DNA of 11,207 nucleotides from Bacteroidales bacterium. GTDB lineage: Bacteria; Bacteroidota; Bacteroidia; Bacteroidales; GCA-2748055. Under the pieces are notes generated by a model. It was not told where the DNA came from. It made no database searches and saw only the letters and a list, made by a program, of their open reading frames with translations. The position numbers and the translations under genes are program-made. This document shows positions 1-7,109 of this stretch, piece by piece. The stretch covers positions 1 through 11,207 of the forward strand of contig JANTFK010000064.1 of NCBI GenBank assembly GCA_024763595.1, read 5' to 3'. Each line of letters starts with the position of its first letter. Position 1 is the first letter of the stretch.

Positions 1-1016
1 CGTGTCCATTCACCTGTGGTGTAATAATCCTTCACCGAGGTCTGAAGGGCGGAAGCAGCTCCTGTGGTCAGGTAGAACCGTGCCTGCTTCAGTCTGGATA
101 ACACACTGGCCGGGTAGAGGACAGAAGGTTCGTTCTCCAGCGCATCCCTGACCATGGAGGCTTTGGCTTCCCCCGCAGCAAAAATAATGGCCACCCCGTC
201 CGGGTTATAGGTGATGGTTTCCAGGCCAATGGTAATGGCCAGGCGGTTCCTCGAGATCTCTATCCCCCCCAGGTCAGCAGCAGCCACAGCCTGGGTCTCA
301 AAGTTTGTTCTGGTTAGCCGCGTGGTGGAGTGGTGATCCGATCCCCTTACATTGAAAGCAATGTGACCATCCGGGCCGATTCCTCCCAGGAAGAACCCGA
401 TTCCTCCTTTCTCCCGGACTCCCTTTTCATACTCGGAACACCAGTTATCAATGGCAAAAATGGATGCCTGCTGGATCTTCTCAAAATGGTTTTTGGGTTC
501 ACAGTTCCGCAGGTTCAGATTCACCTGGCTATCGGGAAAGACTTCCGAAAAATGCCTTCCACCCGGCAGCGGGATCTCATCCGAGTTGATCAGGAGCGCA
601 TTCTTCGGATCCAGTCCAAAACCCTTGATGTAATATTTCATTACATAATTGTAAAAACTATTGTGCTGCCGGGAACTGATGGGATAAAATTCATCAATCT
701 GAATGAACTGCAGGTCCCTGAAAGATGGTTTCTTCAGATCTGATATACCATATTTGTTTTTCAGCTCTTTCACCTTTTTACTTTCCCAGTTCTCCATCAG
801 GTAGGTGGTCCATTTAATGAAGTATTCAGGGGTTTTTCCGGTGGGCAGGCTGATCACGCCGTGTGGATTTTCGCTGGTCCACTCAATAAAACGAAGGGAT
901 GTGAAGAGCCCCATCAGGGGGAAATTATCCACTATGATATACGGGATACTGGTATTTACAGCAGGAGACGCTGATAATTGGTAAAACGCTGATTCAACTT
1001 TTGATTTAAATTGCAT
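1..1016 (-). CDS. NagB-like glucosamine-6-phosphate deaminase/isomerase family protein, 3' end cut by window
   Basis: This reading frame is open from the ATG at 1014-1016 to the window edge, giving 338 residues without a stop. It belongs to the NagB/6-phosphogluconolactonase sugar-phosphate isomerase fold. The phosphate-loop SLPTGKTP is at about residues 56-63, IDEF with the base-type Asp at 107-110 (D108), and GGIGPDGHIAFN at 211-222 (D216, H218). E. coli NagB is 266 residues; this one is already longer, with insertions around residues 75-105 and 140-190. Long Bacteroidota NagB-like proteins often carry a C-terminal PIG-L/LmbE deacetylase domain, which may lie outside the window; that is inference. 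The Glu that follows HIAFN in E. coli NagB (E148) is Val223 here, so true glucosamine-6-phosphate deaminase activity is uncertain. The ATG at 1016 is the first in frame after an upstream stop, and it has no clear Shine-Dalgarno. A well-formed promoter lies just upstream. Confidence 0.85.
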   Translation of the reverse strand, partial: MQFKSKVESAFYQLSASPAVNTSIPYIIVDNFPLMGLFTSLRFIEWTSENPHGVISLPTGKTPEYFIKWTTYLMENWESKKVKELKNKYGISDLKKPSFRDLQFIQIDEFYPISSRQHNSFYNYVMKYYIKGFGLDPKNALLINSDEIPLPGGRHFSEVFPDSQVNLNLRNCEPKNHFEKIQQASIFAIDNWCSEYEKGVREKGGIGFFLGGIGPDGHIAFNVRGSDHHSTTRLTRTNFETQAVAAADLGGIEISRNRLAITIGLETITYNPDGVAIIFAAGEAKASMVRDALENEPSVLYPASVLSRLKQARFYLTTGAASALQTSVKDYYTTGEWT

Positions 1017-1058
1017 GGAAATAGATTTTTTAATAGATCTGACAAATTTGAGGAACTG

Positions 1059-1089
1059 CAAAATTACCCATTTTACAACGCTTTGTCAA
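1059..1089 (-). promoter_or_regulatory. Bacteroidota-type sigma promoter for the NagB-like gene
   Basis: Read on the minus strand, TTG (1087-1089) is followed by 20 bases and then TAATTTTG (1059-1066). This matches the Bacteroidetes housekeeping promoter consensus, TTG near -33 and TAnnTTTG near -7. It sits in the 94-base gap between the radical SAM gene and the NagB-like gene and would give a leader of about 35 bases. It suggests the NagB-like gene has its own transcription start, although read-through from the upstream cassette is also possible because no terminator is evident between them. Confidence 0.55.
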
Positions 1090-1110
1090 TCTGATTGTAA
1101 AAAATTTCAT

Positions 1111-2052
1111 TTAACATGAACAATCAACCGGCGGAGTGATCGCCTGTGTGAGGTTCATTTTATTTAACCGCTCCCTCCTGAGACCCTTACAGTGAACGCA
1201 GTCCGCAAATTGTTCCAGGTCCCACAGGTCAGCCAGAACAACTCCGGCATGCAATCCCAGTCCGTATTCCATCACCCGTTCCAGGGAACGGATGGCCGGC
1301 TTGGCAAAATAGCCCTCTTCAGTTAGTTTGTCCAGGGCACCGTTGCCCGGTCTGACCGGGATCACCACACAGGAAGAAACACCTGCACCAAAAGCAAAAT
1401 CAATGGATTTGCACGCCCATTCAATACCCTCTTCCTCGGTAAGGAACGGGGGACGAAGCAGAATATATGCACGTGACAGAATCCCCTGTGAACGCAACCA
1501 CTCCACCGCATGCCCGAAATCAGCTGTTGTCATCTGTTTATTCAGCCGGGGCAACACCTCCGGATGAATGGTTTCCAGTCCAATACCCACCTCCAGGGCT
1601 GGCTTCAGCAACCTCTTAAAATTGAGGGTTTCGTTACCGATCAAGGCTGAGTGGGATTCGACCAGTACCGATTTATAAGGGCTCAACAGCGATGCGATCT
1701 GCTCATAATCCGCTAACGGTATGGCGCGCCGGTCAAAAAAACTGCCACTGTTATAGAGCTTCACACGGGATGCAAAGGGAAGCCGGGAAAGCGCATATTC
1801 AATCTGGGCAGGAATGGCTCCCGGCGGAACCGTTTTATCCGTGGTGTGCTTCCACAGATCACACATCAGGCAGTTGTAAGGACACTCCCTGTTGGTAAGC
1901 AGAATGGTTGTGACCTCTTCGACCGAACCGGTAACGGTGCACTCTTGCTCGTTGAAATATCCATAGGGGACAAAAGGGTCCACCGGCATCTTTTCCCCTC
2001 GCTGAGCACGGATCCAATGGCTGTCTACCGGGTGACCGGGAAGATCATTCAT
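1111..2052 (-). CDS. Uncharacterised radical SAM enzyme
   Basis: The 313-residue protein carries a CxxxCxxC radical SAM signature, CPYNCLMC, at residues 57-64 (C57, C61, C64), which would bind a [4Fe-4S] cluster and S-adenosylmethionine. Other conserved-looking blocks are NSGSFFD (101-107), GLETIHPEVL (158-167) and RPGNGAL (234-240). This layout recalls the Elp3/MiaB-like core and the TIGR01210-type group. The C-terminus adds C285xxC288 and C311xC313, possibly a second metal or cluster site. No B12-binding or TRAM domain is seen. I place the start at 2050-2052, where the ATG overlaps the stop of the asparagine-synthase-like gene by 8 bases. The longest frame begins at 2154 but would overlap that gene by 110 bases. 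An AAGGAG lies at 2066-2071, a rather long 13 bases upstream. An ATG at 1987-1989 behind a GAGGGG is an alternative, but it would remove part of the N-terminal region. The substrate is unknown. Confidence 0.85.
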   Translation of the reverse strand: MNDLPGHPVDSHWIRAQRGEKMPVDPFVPYGYFNEQECTVTGSVEEVTTILLTNRECPYNCLMCDLWKHTTDKTVPPGAIPAQIEYALSRLPFASRVKLYNSGSFFDRRAIPLADYEQIASLLSPYKSVLVESHSALIGNETLNFKRLLKPALEVGIGLETIHPEVLPRLNKQMTTADFGHAVEWLRSQGILSRAYILLRPPFLTEEEGIEWACKSIDFAFGAGVSSCVVIPVRPGNGALDKLTEEGYFAKPAIRSLERVMEYGLGLHAGVVLADLWDLEQFADCVHCKGLRRERLNKMNLTQAITPPVDCSC

Positions 2053-3373
2053 AAATGGAAAGAAACTCCTTCCGGTAGTCGGTCTCCCTGTCTGGAAATT
2101 GTCTCCGGAAGGTATCCATGGAAACAGCGCCGTGCTGGAAACGCCTTTTTTCAAATACCGGCATCTCCAGGCCCGTCACAGCCTTCACCCCTCCGGCTAC
2201 GATCCGGCCCTTCAGTGCGTAGAGTTTTTCATGATCCCAGTCAGTCAGTTTGATAAACGGGATCCCTTCTGAGATTTCGATGACATTCTCCAGGGTATAG
2301 GGGCTAAAACCCTCAAAACCCAGTGTATCTGCTGTTGTGTAGGTACGCATATAGCCCCTGCTGAGCCCCCCGCTGTAAGTTAAAGAGTGTTTCATTTTTC
2401 CCACTCCCCAACCCTCATGGTAGAGCATCATATTATTCAGCACGCTCCGGATGGTCAGTTCCGGGTTCTCCTCGATGGGATAATCTTTCAGGTTCTCATC
2501 ACCGCCATCCCCGTCAATCATGTAGACCCAGCCGGGATAGCGTTTACGTATCCCTTCAAGCAGCGCCAGGTTCATGGTGGCAGCCTGGATATCAAGTGGT
2601 TTATAATCTTCCACTATCTTTACAGTTTTTCTCCAGTCGAGCCCGGAGGCCTGTACCTCAACCGGTTCAAGAAAGATCTCCAGGTTAACCGCTTTCAGAA
2701 ACTCCCTGGCCTGCTTCAGATCCTCACCGGTACCATCCACACTGAGGGTAAATGCTTTCAGCCTGGAAGGACTCTCACCCAGTTCCAGCAAAGCATGGTA
2801 AGTAAGCAGGAACACCGATCCGCTGTCCACACCAGCCGAGAATGAGACCCCGATGGGGCCGGTGGTGGCCCTGGTCCTCAACCATTTTTTGATCTCCTCG
2901 TACAGTATGCCGATGTATTGCCTGCCTATTTCGTCCAGATCACTGTTCCTGAAACGGTTCCTTCGCGGAGCAAAGAAACGTTCATGAACCGGGCTGGGAT
3001 CAGGGCAGCCCAGTAATTCAATGGTGGTCACATGGTGCGCCGGAGCCATCCGCGTATATGAGGGGTGAAACTGGTCATCCAGCCCCTCTTTCACCAGGTA
3101 GCTGTGAATGGTATCAATTCTTTCGGCCAGTATGAGACATGGACCCTCCCTGAGTTTGGCAATGAAGAAACGCAGCGGGCGTCCGATGGACCTGGCCATC
3201 CGGATGGTCTTCCCATCCACTGCCACCAGGGCAAACTGACCGTCAATTTTCCGAACGGCTGCCGCATCGCCTGTTTTGACAATGGCCACTGCTTCTTCCC
3301 TGGTCATATTATATATGATGTCTTTTTCCGGATCGGTCAGATCTATCACACGGTTCACATATTCCTGGTTCAT
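2045..3373 (-). CDS. Asparagine-synthase-like ATP-dependent ligase lacking the glutaminase cysteine
   Basis: The 442-residue protein has the asparagine synthase fold. The PP-loop SFSAGVDS at 177-184 binds ATP, and DGDGGDE at 287-293 corresponds to the GDGADE motif of AsnB. FEKRRFQHG at 407-415 resembles the basic loop near the C-terminus of AsnB-type enzymes. Such enzymes adenylate a carboxylate and then transfer an amine or close an amide. The N-terminal part (about residues 1-135) looks like a shortened glutaminase (Ntn) domain with IDGQFALVAVDG at 43-54. The protein starts MNQEY, so the Cys2 nucleophile needed to release ammonia from glutamine is missing. That is also the case in beta-lactam synthetases and lasso peptide cyclases, so the true reaction could be intramolecular amide formation or use of free ammonia or another amine. 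It follows the ASPIC/TPR gene after 46 bases and overlaps the radical SAM gene by 8 bases, indicating co-expression. The acceptor substrate cannot be told. Confidence 0.85.
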   Translation of the reverse strand: MNQEYVNRVIDLTDPEKDIIYNMTREEAVAIVKTGDAAAVRKIDGQFALVAVDGKTIRMARSIGRPLRFFIAKLREGPCLILAERIDTIHSYLVKEGLDDQFHPSYTRMAPAHHVTTIELLGCPDPSPVHERFFAPRRNRFRNSDLDEIGRQYIGILYEEIKKWLRTRATTGPIGVSFSAGVDSGSVFLLTYHALLELGESPSRLKAFTLSVDGTGEDLKQAREFLKAVNLEIFLEPVEVQASGLDWRKTVKIVEDYKPLDIQAATMNLALLEGIRKRYPGWVYMIDGDGGDENLKDYPIEENPELTIRSVLNNMMLYHEGWGVGKMKHSLTYSGGLSRGYMRTYTTADTLGFEGFSPYTLENVIEISEGIPFIKLTDWDHEKLYALKGRIVAGGVKAVTGLEMPVFEKRRFQHGAVSMDTFRRQFPDRETDYRKEFLSIYE

Positions 3374-3419
3374 GCTGTAACGAATTTAATATGAGTGATG
3401 CGGTTTAAAGTTAGAAAAA

Positions 3420-6400
3420 TCAATGGACTTTCCCGTTTGAGAGTGCCTCTGTAAACGCCACGTTGTCCACCCGCCGTGTATTATACTCCTGCAGGTATTG
3501 CTGATGATCAGGATCGGTGGGATAGGACTTATCGTGGCCGTATGGATAACAGGTCATACCATGGAACGGTAGCGGTTCAACCCTTTGTCCGTATGCCGTA
3601 TTCAAATCACCGTCTTTCACCCATCCCACACTGTGTACCAGAAAGTCCCGCGTCCATCCGGAGGGCAGCGGAGGGAGAGCCGAAGCATCAAAGGCAATGG
3701 TGGCCTCGTCTCCCGCATTCTCAATAATATACTTATCGTCCGCTTCCAGCAGCAGGGGCAATACATCGCCGAAACGGGTGTAGTTCCCCAGCAGGTCACG
3801 CCATTTCTTTCCGGTAGTCACCGTGCTGTAATCAAACCAGTGCGGCCCGTAACGCCCCCCCTTCCTGTAAGGCCTGGAAAATCCACGGTAGTGCAGATCG
3901 GCCGATACCGGAGCCAGGGTGTGTGACCGTACCGGAGCACCGGGATCGCCACGGGTAAAAAAGATCTGGTCCCAGTAGAGCTGCATGTTGGTGCGGATCC
4001 TGATACGCGGATCAGAAGGCGACAATTTGCCCGACAGGTCAACGATCAGGGTTTTATCCTTTCCCATGGGGAAACCCAGGTTATCAACAATGACCTCCCA
4101 TGTGCCATCTTCATTAATGGCTTCAACAACCGGAGGTACCATTTTTACGGATCCCGACTGGGAGATGGAAGCATTGATACTGGCATCGGACGGGAATATC
4201 CAGCCATACAGGTAAAGATACAACGCTCCGGAAAGATCAATCACTCCCGGATCTATGGTGATCAGGGACATGGCTGTCACACCCTGGTAGGGACCCTGAC
4301 GGTACAGGGGCGTATAGTGATTATCCTTCCCGGCTATAACCGGTAGCAGATCGGCTCCGTATCGGTCTCTGACCGATTCAGGCAGGAACCGCTCCCCTGC
4401 CTGGTAGAGCGTATACCCGGAGGTGGATGGAGGTCCCATCCGCTCATCCACATATACCTCCACCGAGTCGGGATGGTCCAGTGCAACCAGGGCGATCTTA
4501 TCCACAAAGATAGCCTCCCACAGCTCCCCGGTGAGCTGGATGGTATAGGTGCCATCTTTTGGCTTCATTCGTTCACCCGGGATCCGGATGTAATCCACCG
4601 AAGCAGCGGCAGGCGCATATTCGGCGGACGCTCCCATGATCCCCAGGGGCATACCGAGGGCACTCTTCCACATGATATCTTTCGCAAATGTAAATTCCTC
4701 CCCGTTCCAGGTATAGAGGAAAGGGCAGGATCCCTTTAACTGCTGCTCTTCGATCAGGTCCTGGTCAGACGCCGGGAAAAACATATTCTGAGGAACCCCG
4801 TTGGTCCAGAGGATCCGGATCACTTCGGCCTGTTTACGGGCGCCGAGGCCGAAATGGATGGTAGGTTCGGTAACCACCTGCGACTGGTAAAGGCTCCCTG
4901 AACGCATCTCCACTTTGGCCCCGATCCCGAAATAGTTATTTTTGGCGCTGCCTGCCCTGAGGCCTACCAGGTTCATCTTAATAAAATGCTGGTTGTTACC
5001 ACCATCGTTCCTGAACAGCCGGATATTCCCGTTCAACCCGGTAATGGCCACATCCAGGTCACCGTCATCGTTGTAATCAAAGATGGTAATGTCATCCCCC
5101 GATACCAGGTCTTCCGGTAAAATACCAGGAACCAGCCAGAGATGACCGGCTCCGTCACCGTGGTAAAGAAGCACCGCCGCACGCTCCCCACGGGCAGGTT
5201 CACCCACCACCAGCAAATCCAGGTAACCGTCATTATCAAAGTCAAAGAAGCGCGCATCATGAACAGCGATATCCTGCAAACCCCGGTTCACATCCTTCGA
5301 TGCCAGGTCCTTCTGAAAAGTACCATCACTGCGGTTCAGGCAGAGCCTGGATTGACCGGCTGACCTGGAGCCAATAAACAGATCGAAAAAACCGTCATTG
5401 TTATAGTCTCCCACCGTCACCGCACCGGATCCGTTCATTTCCTCCAGGCCCGCCTCCAATGTCACATCCCGGAAAACCCCCTGACGTTGATTGGAATACA
5501 ACCTGCCGGGAGCATCCATATTGGCAACAAACAGATCGATATCCCCATCCTCATCAAAATCGCCAAAGGCTGCATCCACGGTCAGCTCTTCTCCGCCTGC
5601 CAGTGTCGATTCCCTGCCCTGATCAACGAAAGTGCCGTCAGCATTGTTCCGGTAGAGCAGGTTCACTCCATTCCTGGGTAAGAAGATGTCCAGATCACCA
5701 TCGTGATCATAATCAAAAAAGAGAGCCCCGTTGCCGGTGGCAGGGTCCCCGACACCAGCTTTCCCGGTAACATCTTCGAATGCTGATTGTCCATTGTTCC
5801 TGTAAAGGATATTGGGTCCGTCACGTACTATATAGAGATCCAGAAATCCGTCATTATCAAAATCGGCAAACCGGGCAGCCGTTTCAGCTCCCCCATGGTC
5901 CAGTCCGGATTCCCCGGAAACATCCTTAAAGACACCCCACTCATTGTTGAAGAGATAGTGTTTATAAGATTGGGAGACGGGATCAAACTGACCTGCATAG
6001 AGATCCACATCGCCGTCCCCGTCATAATCACAGGCAGCTATGTGGGTTCTGCCGGCAGATGTTCCGCCTGAGTTGCCGGTTCCGGCAACCAGGTGATCCA
6101 GTCCGGCTGTTGCTGAAATATCTGTAAAACTGATGGCCGCCAGTGCATCTTTCCAGTCGGCCGGTTTAAATCCAACCTGATGCTGGTCAAAGGTGATGAT
6201 GGGTGTCCCCACCAGGGAACCTCCCGGCCCTTTAAGGTCCATCATGCCCGCCTGATAGGGGGCTGTAACTTTCAGGTAGTTATGAAAGATCATAAATGCA
6301 ACAGAGGCCGCTTCAAGGTCCCCCCTGTGCAAAGCGGCCAGGGTCTGTTCATAATACCCCACTGCCTCCCTTGGAAAACCGGGAAATATCTGTTCCACCA

Positions 6401-6995
6401 GTTCCATCTGCTCCAGGGCCTGATCGGTCTCACCCCGGGAGATCATCATCTCCAGCAGGTTCAGCCTGGGTACAATGTTCCCGGGAGCTTTTTGAACCAG
6501 CTCTTTTGTATACACTATTCGTTTCTGCAATGCTTCCTCTCCGGGTACAGAGGCATAGAGTTCCGTCAGGTTAAAGAGTGTTTTCACATGGCCCGGCGAA
6601 AACTTCAGGATCTTCTCAAGCTCTGCCACTGCCCTGCCGGTTTCACCGTTCATTTCATACACCTTGGCCAGGATCAGGCGCACATCCGGGTCCTGCGGCT
6701 GCAGCCTGACGGCTTTTATAAGCCACGCTTCAGCTTCCTGAAAGGATCCCATTCTCAGGTATACGATCCCAAGGTTGGCATAACCCATCACCTGCTTCGG
6801 ATCCAGATCGATGATTTTTCGGAACTCGTTTTCCGCTTCCTCCAGCTTATTCTCCTCCAGATAGGCCAACCCCAGTGTCTTGGCAGATATCAACGCTTCT
6901 GCCTTTTCCTCATCGCTCATTTTCTGATGCTTACAACCCTGACCTCCCAGGATCAGCATCCCGGTTATCCATAAAATATATATGCTGTACCTCAT
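3420..6995 (-). CDS. Large exported TPR / FG-GAP (VCBS) / ASPIC-UnbV protein
   Basis: From the ATG at 6993-6995 the protein is 1191 residues. It opens with a hydrophobic signal (residues 3-20) ending at C21, so it may be a lipoprotein, but the lipobox GGQGC is poor. Residues about 34-140 form TPR-like helical pairs. Seven Asp-rich DxDxDGxxD-type calcium loops follow, starting at about 323, 378, 428, 479, 530, 585 and 640. Their even spacing of 50-55 residues fits one seven-bladed FG-GAP/VCBS propeller. An ASPIC/UnbV domain as in CRTAC1 proteins lies at about 671-746. The remaining 440 or so residues have no domain I can name but contain distinctive conserved-looking blocks such as GWIFPSDASIN, DLHYRGFSR and GRYGPHWFDY. 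A GTG at 7050-7052 behind AGGAA would add 19 residues; I prefer the ATG because it puts the hydrophobic signal at the N-terminus. It is the first gene of a minus-strand cassette with the ligase and the radical SAM gene. Role unknown, probably an extracytoplasmic scaffold or binding protein. Confidence 0.88.
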   Translation of the reverse strand: MRYSIYILWITGMLILGGQGCKHQKMSDEEKAEALISAKTLGLAYLEENKLEEAENEFRKIIDLDPKQVMGYANLGIVYLRMGSFQEAEAWLIKAVRLQPQDPDVRLILAKVYEMNGETGRAVAELEKILKFSPGHVKTLFNLTELYASVPGEEALQKRIVYTKELVQKAPGNIVPRLNLLEMMISRGETDQALEQMELVEQIFPGFPREAVGYYEQTLAALHRGDLEAASVAFMIFHNYLKVTAPYQAGMMDLKGPGGSLVGTPIITFDQHQVGFKPADWKDALAAISFTDISATAGLDHLVAGTGNSGGTSAGRTHIAACDYDGDGDVDLYAGQFDPVSQSYKHYLFNNEWGVFKDVSGESGLDHGGAETAARFADFDNDGFLDLYIVRDGPNILYRNNGQSAFEDVTGKAGVGDPATGNGALFFDYDHDGDLDIFLPRNGVNLLYRNNADGTFVDQGRESTLAGGEELTVDAAFGDFDEDGDIDLFVANMDAPGRLYSNQRQGVFRDVTLEAGLEEMNGSGAVTVGDYNNDGFFDLFIGSRSAGQSRLCLNRSDGTFQKDLASKDVNRGLQDIAVHDARFFDFDNDGYLDLLVVGEPARGERAAVLLYHGDGAGHLWLVPGILPEDLVSGDDITIFDYNDDGDLDVAITGLNGNIRLFRNDGGNNQHFIKMNLVGLRAGSAKNNYFGIGAKVEMRSGSLYQSQVVTEPTIHFGLGARKQAEVIRILWTNGVPQNMFFPASDQDLIEEQQLKGSCPFLYTWNGEEFTFAKDIMWKSALGMPLGIMGASAEYAPAAASVDYIRIPGERMKPKDGTYTIQLTGELWEAIFVDKIALVALDHPDSVEVYVDERMGPPSTSGYTLYQAGERFLPESVRDRYGADLLPVIAGKDNHYTPLYRQGPYQGVTAMSLITIDPGVIDLSGALYLYLYGWIFPSDASINASISQSGSVKMVPPVVEAINEDGTWEVIVDNLGFPMGKDKTLIVDLSGKLSPSDPRIRIRTNMQLYWDQIFFTRGDPGAPVRSHTLAPVSADLHYRGFSRPYRKGGRYGPHWFDYSTVTTGKKWRDLLGNYTRFGDVLPLLLEADDKYIIENAGDEATIAFDASALPPLPSGWTRDFLVHSVGWVKDGDLNTAYGQRVEPLPFHGMTCYPYGHDKSYPTDPDHQQYLQEYNTRRVDNVAFTEALSNGKVH

Positions 6996-7109
6996 GATTC
7001 TGATTCTCTGATCATCCTGTACAATATACGAAAAACATGCTACTCCGTTCACCGGAATTTCCTAACTTTCACCTGTAATCCAGATACAGATCATTTAATC
7101 CTGTCACAC
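6996..7109. promoter_or_regulatory. Divergent intergenic region between the ASPIC protein and the C_GCAxxG protein genes
   Basis: These 114 bases separate two genes transcribed away from each other, so promoters for both should lie here. For the plus-strand gene TAACTTTC at 7063-7070 is one base off the TAnnTTTG -7 element and would give a leader of about 30 bases, but no good -33 TTG is seen at the right distance. For the minus-strand gene I find no convincing -7 element. An AGGAA on the minus strand precedes the alternative GTG start at 7052. Because the space is short, the two genes may share regulatory sites. Confidence 0.35.

Noticed and set aside
330..743. Plus-strand open frame of 137 codons
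   Set aside because: It lies fully inside the minus-strand NagB-like coding region, whose protein shows clear family motifs, and its own product has no recognisable features.
2053..2154. Upstream start of the radical SAM gene at 2154
   Set aside because: It would overlap the asparagine-synthase-like gene by 110 bases, and the added residues only mirror that gene's sequence. The ATG at 2052 gives a normal short overlap.
1111..3373. Lasso-peptide or other RiPP cluster
   Set aside because: No short precursor peptide gene, leader-binding domain or peptidase is visible near the ligase and radical SAM genes, and the gaps between genes are too small to hold one inside the cassette.
3374..3419. Possible separate promoter for the asparagine-synthase-like gene (TAAATTCG on the minus strand)
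   Set aside because: The -7 match is imperfect and no TTG lies at the right distance. The 46-base spacing fits simple operon read-through.
6180..6974. Plus-strand open frame of 264 codons
   Set aside because: It is the antisense of the TPR and signal part of the ASPIC protein. The opposite strand has clear TPR periodicity, and the 264-residue product looks like a His/Gln-rich shadow.
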